Assembly (NCBI GenBank): GCA_002371345.1
Contig: DFHY01000052.1
Location: 1-25,496, forward strand
Direction of reading: 5' to 3'
DNA length: 25,496 nt
DNA from: Lachnospiraceae bacterium UBA3711
GTDB lineage: Bacteria > Bacillota > Clostridia > Lachnospirales > Lachnospiraceae
The position numbers were made by a program, and so were the translations under genes. Of this stretch, positions 6,730 to 13,979 are shown piece after piece. Positions within the stretch are counted from its first letter, which is position 1. Each line of letters starts with the position of its first letter. The notes beneath the pieces are model-generated. The model worked only from the letters and a program-made list of their open reading frames with translations. It did no database searches and was not told the DNA's origin.

Positions 6730-7878
6730 ATGAAGACTATCAGAGCTTTTAATTGTGCAGTTATCGCGGTTATGTCCTGCAGTTTCGCAGTCCTTCCGCA
6801 GATCCCGTCTTCCATCCTGCCGGAGGAATTATCTTCTTCAATTCCTGAAGCATTCTCATCAATGCTTCCCGGGGCCGGGACCGTCCTTGCCTCCTCCTAT
6901 TCGCTGGCGGGCGCCGGCTCAGATGAGGACATAGATCTGGGAGATGCTGATTCCTCTTCCGGCAGTTACGGATCCGATGCAGGCTCTTCGCCAGACAGTT
7001 CCGGATCCGGCTCAGGCTCTTCATCAGACAGCTCAGGATCCGGCTCAGGCTCTTCATCAGACAGCTCAGGTGAATCCGCGCCTCCGCCGGGGACATTCAG
7101 AAGCTTCGGATCAGATGTTGAGATACTTCCCGATGATGAGATGATTACCGTTCTCGGATCAAACAGCATCCTTACCAATGAAATGGTGGCTGGAGAATAC
7201 GAGTGGATCAAGACCAACATGGCCGGACGTTTTATGCCTTATGTTATTCCTCACGCAGAGGGTAATCCTAACGTTATTCATTTTCTTTATCTCTACGGGC
7301 ACGATGTTTCGTCACCGGAAAGCTTCGAGTACACGGATAACGAGAGGCAGGCTCTTCTTCCGCTTCTCGGAGATGACGTACACGGGCTTGTTCCTCTTCT
7401 TATGCAGTGGGACTGGCGCTGGGGGTATGACTGGTACGGCGGGGGTCCTGCCGGGCTGACAGGCTGCGCGCCCACCTGCATGACGATGATCGGACTGGGA
7501 CTAACAGGTGATGAGTCATTTACTCCCAGAGACATGTGCGCTTACTCAGAGAGTGCAGGATTCTGGGTTCCCGGTTCAGGGACGTCATGGAGCCTTGTCA
7601 CCAACGCATTTCCGAATCATCCGATTCGTTCTGCGCAGATCAGTACCGATGAGGGGACCATACGCTCAGAGCTCCAGGCCGGACATCCGGTGCTTATCAA
7701 TGTCGGTATCGGTAAGTTTTCGGCGGTCGGACACTTCATGGTGCTCGCAGGACTGGCTGATGACGGCACTTTCATACTGAACGATCCTAACAACCTCGAG
7801 AATTGCTCACGGACCTGGCCCTGGTCCGATCTCAGTACAGAGGTCGTCTCTGCCTGGAGTTTCTGGCTGGACGCATAG
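6730..7878 (+). CDS. secreted C39-like cysteine peptidase with Ser/Gly-rich linker
   Basis: The start is the ATG at 6730 (GAGG 12 nt upstream), because it begins a signal peptide (about residues 1-24); longer in-frame starts would hide it. Residues about 65-120 are a Ser/Gly/Asp-rich, probably unfolded linker containing three 11-residue tandem repeats. The C-terminal half is a peptidase C39-like domain (PF13529 type): QWDWRWGYDWYGGG leads into GCAPTC with the likely nucleophile C246, followed by GHFMVLAG with H335 and NDPN (351-354) completing the triad. Such domains occur in secreted or wall-associated proteins of clostridia; substrates are mostly unknown and no ATP-binding cassette is attached, so this is not a bacteriocin exporter. 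The next gene encodes another secreted protein on the same strand. Confidence 0.88.
   Translation: MKTIRAFNCAVIAVMSCSFAVLPQIPSSILPEELSSSIPEAFSSMLPGAGTVLASSYSLAGAGSDEDIDLGDADSSSGSYGSDAGSSPDSSGSGSGSSSDSSGSGSGSSSDSSGESAPPPGTFRSFGSDVEILPDDEMITVLGSNSILTNEMVAGEYEWIKTNMAGRFMPYVIPHAEGNPNVIHFLYLYGHDVSSPESFEYTDNERQALLPLLGDDVHGLVPLLMQWDWRWGYDWYGGGPAGLTGCAPTCMTMIGLGLTGDESFTPRDMCAYSESAGFWVPGSGTSWSLVTNAFPNHPIRSAQISTDEGTIRSELQAGHPVLINVGIGKFSAVGHFMVLAGLADDGTFILNDPNNLENCSRTWPWSDLSTEVVSAWSFWLDA
6970..7068 (+). repeat. three 33-bp tandem repeats in the peptidase linker
   Basis: Units at 6970-7002 (diverged), 7003-7035 and 7036-7068 (identical to each other). Each encodes 11 residues, GSGSGSSSDSS in the two perfect copies, keeping the frame. 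Slippage or unequal exchange here would change linker length. Confidence 0.95.
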
Positions 7879-7899
7879 GTTTTTTCGATTATTATTGTG

Positions 7900-7928
7900 T
7901 TGACAAATTAAACTTGATTCTGCAGTAT
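7900..7928 (+). promoter_or_regulatory. possible promoter of the CAP protein gene
   Basis: A perfect TTGACA (7900-7905) is followed after 17 nt by CAGTAT (7923-7928), a poor -10. It lies just after the peptidase stop and about 110 nt before the CAP gene. It suggests that the second gene may have its own promoter besides read-through. Confidence 0.3.
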
Positions 7929-8035
7929 TTCAACAGCAGGCAGCTGTGTTATCGGGCGTTTCGAGTCTGCATATACGGCAGCAGTATTGAGATGACAGAG
8001 ATTTTTCATAATGACGGGAGGAAGGAACATAATAT

Positions 8036-9373
8036 ATGAAAAAATCAAGCTATATAAGAGCCATATCATTCGCAATACTTTTCAGCATACTTTCAGGATG
8101 CAGTGTATTCGCAAGCACCATCCTTCCATGTAACACAGACACTCCTTCGGATGGAAACATATTTATGGGCGTTGAGGGAAGCTATATTGCCATGCAGCAG
8201 ACCGGCCTTGACCGGATCAACGCTATCCGGTATGAAGCCTGCGCGGAAGGCGTACGCAACCCCTCCAATCCTGAAAAGAACCTTACATTGGACGATTATG
8301 TCCCGCTGAAATGGTCTGCTGTTCTGGAGAAACACGCACGGCTCAGAGCCGCCGAAGCTTCAGTTGTAACAGGTCATACCAGGCCAAACGGAAAGGCAAG
8401 TTATACCGCATCTCCTTTAGGCTCAGCTCCTGCAGCGGAGAATCTTGCGTGGTCAAGCACATCGGAAAATATCTATGGAACCTTTACACCTGATATTAAT
8501 CGTCTGATAGATCTGTGGTACGGTGAAAAATCAACATGGGTCAATAAACAGTCCGGTGTTACGGGGCATTATACAAGCATGATCATGCCCACTTACAGAT
8601 CGGTCGGCCTTGGTTATTTCTTCTCCCTCGAACAGTCTTTGCAGGAGACCCTGGCAGGAGAGTTTTCTGCAAGAGAAGACAGGGATACATCCTTTATCGG
8701 CGGAATGAATGACATTGTTCAGACAATTGAGATCAACCCTTCTGTGTTTGTCAAATGGGATATCGCCACGAATAAATGGCAAACCGTGTGGAGAGATGAC
8801 GGGGACTTCTATGACAGCTGTGAGCTGGAGACGACTGTTATTACGGAGGGTGATAATGTTCCCCTGCACCTGAGAGCTAAAACTGATCTATCCGCAGAAG
8901 ACAGTAACTATTGTATTCCGCTTGGTACTACCTCATGGTCCAGTTCTGATCCGTCTGTTGCCGCCATAGGCTCAGACGGAGTGCTGCACGCATTGAAGGG
9001 AGGAACAACAGTCGTAACAGCTTCGTGCGAATACGGCAGCGCCTCCGTAACGCTGCAGGTCAGAGATAAGGTTACGATCAAAAGCACACCGGCAGTCAGG
9101 AAAGCAAAGGTATCAAAACGCAGGGTAACAATAAAAGTAAAAGCATTGACTGCAAAGAAGGCAAAGAAGCTGAAGGTCAAAGGCATAGAGATTCAGGTTG
9201 CATCGGATCCGGAATTTGTTCACATCCAGAAAATCAAGAAGATAAAATACAACAAATCATCCTGGACATTTAAGGGGAAGAAGAAAGCCACATACTATAT
9301 CCGTATCCGTTATTACAGCGGGCAGAAATATGGTAAATGGAGCAAAACCATGAAGGTAAAGGTCAGAAAATGA
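8036..9373 (+). CDS. CAP/SCP-domain lipoprotein with Ig-like and Lys-rich C-terminal domains
   Basis: A GGAGG site lies 11 nt before the ATG. The signal sequence ends in lipobox LSGC with C22, so the protein is probably lipid-anchored outside the membrane. Residues about 55-197 form a CAP (SCP/PR1) domain: the four cavity residues appear to be H114 (GHTRPNG), E135 (ENLAW), E164 (WYGEKSTW) and H178 (GHYTSMI). Residues about 265-342 look like a bacterial Ig-like (Big_2) domain with SSSDPSVAAI and ALKGGTTVVTA. The last 100 residues are very lysine-rich with a fibronectin III-like pattern (IEIQVASDPEF, YYIRIRYY, KYGKWSKT), common in clostridial surface proteins. CAP domains bind lipids or act in wall-linked roles; the exact job is unknown. 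It follows the C39-like peptidase by 157 bp. Confidence 0.87.
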   Translation: MKKSSYIRAISFAILFSILSGCSVFASTILPCNTDTPSDGNIFMGVEGSYIAMQQTGLDRINAIRYEACAEGVRNPSNPEKNLTLDDYVPLKWSAVLEKHARLRAAEASVVTGHTRPNGKASYTASPLGSAPAAENLAWSSTSENIYGTFTPDINRLIDLWYGEKSTWVNKQSGVTGHYTSMIMPTYRSVGLGYFFSLEQSLQETLAGEFSAREDRDTSFIGGMNDIVQTIEINPSVFVKWDIATNKWQTVWRDDGDFYDSCELETTVITEGDNVPLHLRAKTDLSAEDSNYCIPLGTTSWSSSDPSVAAIGSDGVLHALKGGTTVVTASCEYGSASVTLQVRDKVTIKSTPAVRKAKVSKRRVTIKVKALTAKKAKKLKVKGIEIQVASDPEFVHIQKIKKIKYNKSSWTFKGKKKATYYIRIRYYSGQKYGKWSKTMKVKVRK

Positions 9374-9402
9374 CCCGGCGCTTCGAATAAGCAGCATGCG
9401 CA

Positions 9403-9443
9403 AAGGCAGAGAAATGTCCGGGTATCCGGCTTTCCTCTGCCTT
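9403..9443 (+). other. hairpin downstream of the CAP gene
   Basis: AAGGCAGAG (9403-9411) pairs perfectly with CTCTGCCTT (9435-9443); an inner CCGG-CCGG adds to the fold. No T-run follows. It precedes the main terminator and may protect the 3' end of the mRNA. Confidence 0.5.
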
Positions 9444-9455
9444 CATTAATATTGA

Positions 9456-9490
9456 TGCCGGGGCAAAAGGTGCTTTTGCCCTGGCATTTT
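9456..9490 (+). terminator. rho-independent terminator between convergent genes
   Basis: A 14-bp stem, TGCCGGGGCAAAAG with CTTTTGCCCTGGCA (one G-U pair), has a 3-nt loop and is followed by TTTTCATTT on the plus strand. It ends the CAP transcript. The converging transketolase gene stops at its edge, so the hairpin may serve both sides. Confidence 0.88.
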
Positions 9491-10431
9491 CATTTCAGAA
9501 ATGCGCTAACCTGAGCATACACTCCGTCGCCGTCAAGCTGATGCTTGTGCAGAAGCTGCGCCGCAGTTCCGGACTCGCAGTAAGTGTCCCTGACGCCGAT
9601 GCGCAACATCTTAGTCGGAAGCTTCTCTGAGAGCACTTCAGCAACCGCGCCGCCAAGTCCTCCAATGATAGAATGCTCTTCCACTGTCACAACCTTGCCT
9701 GTCTTCTTCGCGCTTGCAAGGATGATCTCCTCATCAAGCGGCTTGATAGTATGGATATTGATAACCTCGGCGCTGACGCCATCAGCGGCGAGCTTCTCAG
9801 CAGCCTCAAGTGCTGAGCTTACGCACAGACCGGTAGCGACGATCGTCACATCTTTGCCCTCACGCATCATGACACCCTTGCCGATCTCAAACTTATAATC
9901 AGGAGTGTCATTGATCACGGGAACTGCAGCTCTTCCGAATCTCAGATACACCGGGCCGACATATTCATAGGCAGCCCTGACGGCAGCCTTAGCCTCGATA
10001 TCGTCCGACGGATTGAGGATAACCATTCCCGGAATCGTACGCATAAGCGCGATATCCTCATTGCACTGGTGCGTCGCGCCGTCTTCACCGACAGAAACCG
10101 AAGCATGTGTCGCTCCGATCTTCACATTCAGATGCGGATAGCCGATAGAGTTGCGCACCTGCTCAAATGCGCGTCCCGCGGCAAACATCGCGAATGTCGA
10201 CGCGAAAACAACCTTCCCGGTTGCCGCCATACCGGCAGCGATACCCATCATATTCGCCTCAGCGATACCGCAGTCGATATGACGATCCGGAAATTCCTTC
10301 TTAAACATGCCAGTCTGGGTCGCTCCCGCAAGGTCCGCGTCCAGCACATACAGATTCTCATACTCCTTGCCAAGCTCTACGAGCGCGCCGCCGTAGGAGG
10401 CTCTGGTCGCAATCTTCTTCACTTCCGGCAT
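9490..10431 (-). CDS. transketolase, C-terminal subunit
   Basis: This 313-residue protein carries the pyrimidine-binding and C-terminal domains of transketolase. The conserved catalytic glutamate that activates thiamine diphosphate is E58 in CGIAEANMMG. FASTFAMFAAGRAFEQVR and GEDGATHQ (about 116-123) are family blocks, and the last 120 residues are the transketolase C domain (VTVEEHSIIGGLGGAVAE). With the N subunit it moves two-carbon ketol units in the non-oxidative pentose phosphate pathway in the cytosol. Start is the ATG at 10431 with GGAGG 7 nt upstream, inside the end of the N-subunit gene (13-bp overlap), consistent with coupled translation. Split transketolases are common in clostridia and archaea. 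A role in another ketol transfer cannot be excluded. Confidence 0.94.
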   Translation of the reverse strand: MPEVKKIATRASYGGALVELGKEYENLYVLDADLAGATQTGMFKKEFPDRHIDCGIAEANMMGIAAGMAATGKVVFASTFAMFAAGRAFEQVRNSIGYPHLNVKIGATHASVSVGEDGATHQCNEDIALMRTIPGMVILNPSDDIEAKAAVRAAYEYVGPVYLRFGRAAVPVINDTPDYKFEIGKGVMMREGKDVTIVATGLCVSSALEAAEKLAADGVSAEVINIHTIKPLDEEIILASAKKTGKVVTVEEHSIIGGLGGAVAEVLSEKLPTKMLRIGVRDTYCESGTAAQLLHKHQLDGDGVYAQVSAFLK

Positions 10432-11258
10432 AATGCATCCTCCACTTTCTTCAGATCATCCATAGCAACCGCGTACTGCTCATCATTCGGAGCCTTTCCA
10501 TGCCATCCGGCCTGATTCTCCATGAATGACACATTCTTGCCCTTGACGGTCTTGAGAATAATCGCCGAAGGCTGTCCCTTGGTATTTCTGGCCTCCTCAA
10601 AAGCGGCCTTAATCTGCTCGATGTCATTTCCATCAGCGACATTGATCACATGGAAATTGAAAGCCTCGAACTTCTTATCGATCGGATACGGAGAGCAGAC
10701 CTGGTCTACCGGTCCGTCAATCTGCAGATTGTTGTTGTCAACTATCACGCACAGGTTATCCAGCTTGTGGAAGCCGGCGAACATAGAAGCCTCCCACACC
10801 TGTCCTTCCTCGATCTCGCCGTCTCCGAGCAGAGTGTATGTCCTCCAGCCATAACCTGACAGCTTCGCCGAGAGCGCCATACCGACAGCAGCGCTGATGC
10901 CCTGTCCGAGCGAACCCGAGCTCATATCCAGCCCCGGAGTATCCTGCATGCACGGATGGCCCTGAAGCCTGGTGCCGAGGTGGCGTAGCGTCTTCAGCTC
11001 ATCAACCGGGAAGAATCCCCTGTTTGCCAGAGTGCTGTACAGTGCAGGCGCCACATGGCCCTTTGACAGGACAAAACGGTCGCGGTCATCCTTACCCGGA
11101 TTCTCCGGATCGATATTCATCTCGTCAAAATACAGGACCGTCATGACATCAGCAGCGGAAAGTGATCCGCCCGGATGACCTGATTTGGCACTGTAGACTG
11201 CGTCAATGATACCTCTGCGAATCTCATTCGCCTTCAACTGCAGCTCAAGTGTGGTCAT
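10419..11258 (-). CDS. transketolase, N-terminal subunit
   Basis: This 279-residue protein is the thiamine diphosphate pyrophosphate-binding half of transketolase. SGHPGGSLS (26-34) holds H28, KGH (66-68) holds H68, and the ThDP/Mg motif runs from GDG (145-147) to NNN (175-177). The start is taken at 11258, where AAGGAGG sits 8 nt upstream; a longer in-frame ATG at 11285 lies ahead of that site. It precedes and overlaps the C-subunit gene, giving a two-gene unit. A 105-bp gap separates it from the alpha/beta hydrolase upstream, without a promoter I can define. Confidence 0.94.
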   Translation of the reverse strand: MTTLELQLKANEIRRGIIDAVYSAKSGHPGGSLSAADVMTVLYFDEMNIDPENPGKDDRDRFVLSKGHVAPALYSTLANRGFFPVDELKTLRHLGTRLQGHPCMQDTPGLDMSSGSLGQGISAAVGMALSAKLSGYGWRTYTLLGDGEIEEGQVWEASMFAGFHKLDNLCVIVDNNNLQIDGPVDQVCSPYPIDKKFEAFNFHVINVADGNDIEQIKAAFEEARNTKGQPSAIILKTVKGKNVSFMENQAGWHGKAPNDEQYAVAMDDLKKVEDALCRK

Positions 11259-11363
11259 TTTATCAACCTCCTTTTCATAGACCATTTATGTATAGATTAA
11301 AGCACAAAAATGACCCCCGGTACAGAGTCCATTCAAAACTTCGTCGAAGCCATGACCGATATG

Positions 11364-12440
11364 TCAGATCATGCTGGCCTTATCAAAGAACCGCAGCAGC
11401 TCACGGTAGTACTTCCTGAGCGACTCCGGATCACCGGCGTATATCTCATGCTCCGACTCAGGGAATTGCACCAGCTTCACATATCTGGCATTTGCGGCGA
11501 TCTCATTCTGCCCCTCATTGTCAACATACGCGTCCTTGCCGGCCTGACATACGAGAAGCGGTATCCTGATATACTTCTCACGCTTCGAAACAATCTCCGT
11601 CGCCTTGAGCGCGGCCCTGACCCAGCGGTAAGTTCCGCGGTTCATCGTATATATGCCGCCGTTGGAGGGATCCTTTCTCATCCTGAACTGGTACATGAAG
11701 CGGGGCATGGAAGAAGCTCCGCTCGCCTCGAAGTTCGGATTATCCGGATTAAACGCGTTCATTACCGGAACAGGTTTCTTTCCCATCCCCGGCAGCATTC
11801 CCGGCGCAAGCATAAGCTTCACCTGCCACAGAGGAGTTTTCCCGAAGGTCATCTTCAGCATCGGCGAGGACAGAACCGCCGCGCAGAAATACTCCGGGTA
11901 CCGCTCAAGAAACAGTGTCCCTACACATCCGCCCATGGAATGCGCGTACAGAATCAGATTCTTTGCAGGTATCTTCGCGTTTTCCTCACCGCTGTCAGCA
12001 AAACTTATATTGATGTCACCCCTGTTGTCACTGCTCACACGGATCGATGAGCGGGTCTGTACCCCCGGGGTCTGCGGTATCACTACCTTGTCAAGGAAGC
12101 ACTTCAGATCATCGACATAATTCGAGAAGCCGGCAACGTCAACAACATCAGATACCGGCACAGTCCGCCCGGAACCGCCATGTCCGCGCTGCTCTATGAA
12201 GAATACCGTATACCCGCTCTCCCAGAAATTGTACGCGGTCTCATGAAACTTCCCGAAGAACTCCGCGAACCCGTGCACCATGACTATCACCGCATTCGCG
12301 TCTTTGCGGACCGCGCTGTAGTACTGTATCCTGGTCCCATCGAAGCTTGAAAATGTTCCCCCTTTAACCTGCTCCTTAAGCCATGGCTTCAAAACAGTGT
12401 CAACGGAGTTCTCAAAACCTTTATCGTCAAAAGGTATCAT
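11364..12440 (-). CDS. alpha/beta hydrolase, lysophospholipase/monoacylglycerol lipase type
   Basis: A 358-residue alpha/beta hydrolase of the serine aminopeptidase S33/Hydrolase_4 group. The oxyanion block VMVHGFAEFFGKF (53-65) and EQRGHGGSG (83-91) are followed by the nucleophile S168 in AHSMGG, the acid D303 in CQAGKDAYVD and the histidine H331 in ESEHEIYAG. Family members cleave lysophospholipids, monoacylglycerols or other esters; the substrate here is unknown. No signal peptide is present, so it is cytosolic. A polar insertion (about residues 122-158) stands between the strand after the helix and the nucleophile elbow. The start ATG at 12440 has a moderate AGGTG site 8 nt upstream. Confidence 0.9.
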   Translation of the reverse strand: MIPFDDKGFENSVDTVLKPWLKEQVKGGTFSSFDGTRIQYYSAVRKDANAVIVMVHGFAEFFGKFHETAYNFWESGYTVFFIEQRGHGGSGRTVPVSDVVDVAGFSNYVDDLKCFLDKVVIPQTPGVQTRSSIRVSSDNRGDINISFADSGEENAKIPAKNLILYAHSMGGCVGTLFLERYPEYFCAAVLSSPMLKMTFGKTPLWQVKLMLAPGMLPGMGKKPVPVMNAFNPDNPNFEASGASSMPRFMYQFRMRKDPSNGGIYTMNRGTYRWVRAALKATEIVSKREKYIRIPLLVCQAGKDAYVDNEGQNEIAANARYVKLVQFPESEHEIYAGDPESLRKYYRELLRFFDKASMI

Positions 12441-12488
12441 AATTAATACACCTGTCTTTCGTTTGTCAATTGTATCGCTTCTTGATCC

Positions 12489-12520
12489 CCCGGCTCGTTA
12501 AGGCAGCTCTCCTGCTCCAG
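12489..12520. repeat. decayed copy of the ahcY 3' end
   Basis: This stretch aligns with 12599-12629, the last codons of the SAH hydrolase gene, at 25 of 31 columns with one gap, in the same orientation. Read on the minus strand it still encodes EQE-CLNEPG, echoing EQERYLNESG at the end of the enzyme. The rest of the 12441-12591 gap holds nothing I can identify. Confidence 0.6.
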
Positions 12521-12591
12521 GGAAACGCTGATTAATAAGTGTTCCATTATGTGAGCACACCGATATTACTGCCGGGGAGCGAAAATCATTC

Positions 12592-13839
12592 TTACACTCC
12601 CGACTCGTTCAGGTAACGCTCCTGCTCAGGCGTGAGGACGTCGATCTCCTTGCCAAGGAACGAGAGCTTCTTCCCCGCGACCTCCATATCGACCTCGGCC
12701 GGTACATCGATCAACATCGATGTTATCTCAGAGCGGTGCTCTACCAGATACTTCGCCGACAGCGCCTGAATCGCAAATGACATGTCCATGATCTCGGCGG
12801 GATGCCCGTCTCCGCATGCGAGGTTCACAAGCCGGCCCTCTCCAAGCACATATATCCACCTGCCGTCAGGCATGCGGAAGCCCTCGATATTGTCCCTCAT
12901 CATAGCTGTCTCGACAGCCGCCTTCCTGAGATACGCGATATCCACCTCGCAGTCAAAATGTCCCGCGTTGCAGCAGACAGCGCCGTCCTTCATGTTGGCG
13001 AAGTCCTCCTCGTCGATCACCTTCTCGCAGCCGGTAACCGTCACGAAGAAGTCTCCGACCTTGGCGGCCTGTGCCATCGGCATCACGTCAAAGCCGTCCA
13101 TGACCGCCTCGATAGCCTTCACCGGATCGATCTCAGTCACTATCACCCTTGCGCCGATACCCTTGGCCCTCATGGCAACGCCCTTGCCGCACCAGCCGTA
13201 ACCCGCAACCACTACAGTCTTGCCCGCAACGATCAGGTTGGTAGTACGGTTGATGCCGTCCCATACCGACTGCCCGGTTCCGTAGCGGTTGTCAAAGAAG
13301 TGCTTCATCATCGCGTTGTTAACGCGTACCATCGGGAACTTCAGCTTCCCTTCACGATCCATCGCCTCAAGACGGATTATGCCCGTTGTGGTCTCCTCAC
13401 ATCCTCCGATCACTCCCGGAATCAGATCCTGAAGTTCAGTGTGCATCATATGAACCAGGTCGCCGCCGTCATCAATTATCACATTCGGGCCGCACCCGAG
13501 CACCGCTCGGATATGTGAGAAGTATTCCTCCTCAGTCGCCCCGTGCCAGGCATGAACCTCAAGCCCCTTCGACACCAGCGCAGCAGCCACATCATCCTGA
13601 GTAGAAAGCGGATTGGAGCCTGTCACATACATCTTCGCGCCGCCGGCGGCCAGCGTCAGGCACAGGTACGCGGTCTTGGCCTCAAGATGAACGGACAGAG
13701 CGATCTTCTGTCCCGCAAAAGGTTTTGTTCTTTCAAACTCCTCAGTCAGCATACCAAGAAGCGGGCAGTTGCGCCTCACCCACTCGATCTTCCGAAGTCC
13801 TGACTCAGCCAGATTGATATCTCTGATTTCACTCGCCAT
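12592..13839 (-). CDS. ahcY: adenosylhomocysteinase, short archaeal/Thermotoga type
   Basis: A 415-residue NAD-dependent hydrolase that splits S-adenosylhomocysteine, or its inosyl analogue, into homocysteine and a nucleoside. Seen in the sequence: HLEAKTA (51-57), GSNPLSTQDDVAAA (74-87), D125 in IIDDGGDL, CEETTTGIIRL (147-157), K179 and D183 in MMKHFFDNRYG, the NAD site GYGWCGKG (213-220), CNAGHFDCE (290-298) and VNLACGDGHP (338-347). It ends at YLNESGV and lacks the C-terminal Lys/Tyr tail of classical bacterial and eukaryotic enzymes, as in the archaeal/Thermotoga type. K55 stands where classical enzymes have the Glu/Gln that contacts the adenine amino group. GAGG lies 6 nt before the ATG at 13839; longer in-frame starts lack a site. 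It follows an SAH-deaminase-type gene by 140 bp, likely one operon. Confidence 0.92.
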   Translation of the reverse strand: MASEIRDINLAESGLRKIEWVRRNCPLLGMLTEEFERTKPFAGQKIALSVHLEAKTAYLCLTLAAGGAKMYVTGSNPLSTQDDVAAALVSKGLEVHAWHGATEEEYFSHIRAVLGCGPNVIIDDGGDLVHMMHTELQDLIPGVIGGCEETTTGIIRLEAMDREGKLKFPMVRVNNAMMKHFFDNRYGTGQSVWDGINRTTNLIVAGKTVVVAGYGWCGKGVAMRAKGIGARVIVTEIDPVKAIEAVMDGFDVMPMAQAAKVGDFFVTVTGCEKVIDEEDFANMKDGAVCCNAGHFDCEVDIAYLRKAAVETAMMRDNIEGFRMPDGRWIYVLGEGRLVNLACGDGHPAEIMDMSFAIQALSAKYLVEHRSEITSMLIDVPAEVDMEVAGKKLSFLGKEIDVLTPEQERYLNESGV

Positions 13840-13923
13840 ATTTTTCCTCACTTTTCTATGCCGCCCATGTTTTATTCTATGATTAACCCGCTCAAAGCCG
13901 CGCCGCTCAGTGAGACATCCGCC

Positions 13924-13975
13924 GCGCAGCACTGCGCTCCGTCATAGCTTCAGGAAAACATTTACAGAAGCTATG
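13924..13975 (-). promoter_or_regulatory. structured spacer between mtaD and ahcY
   Basis: Just after the mtaD stop, CATAGCTTC and GAAGCTATG (13967-13975 and 13943-13951) form a perfect 9-bp inverted pair with a 15-nt loop. Next comes GCGCAG/CTGCGC (13924-13937), a 6-bp hairpin with a 2-nt loop. Neither has a T-run, so a processing or attenuation role is more likely than full termination. No riboswitch class was recognised. Confidence 0.4.
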
Positions 13976-13979
13976 TTTC

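Noticed and set aside
9490..11258. Split transketolase considered as a gene broken by frameshift
   Set aside because: Each half has its own good ribosome binding site and start codon, the overlap is only 13 bp, and two-subunit transketolases are normal in Clostridia.
12464..12469. Perfect TTGACA in front of the alpha/beta hydrolase
   Set aside because: A 17-nt spacing would put the -10 (TTAATT) on top of the start codon and downstream of the AGGTG site, giving a leaderless message. I could not support it.
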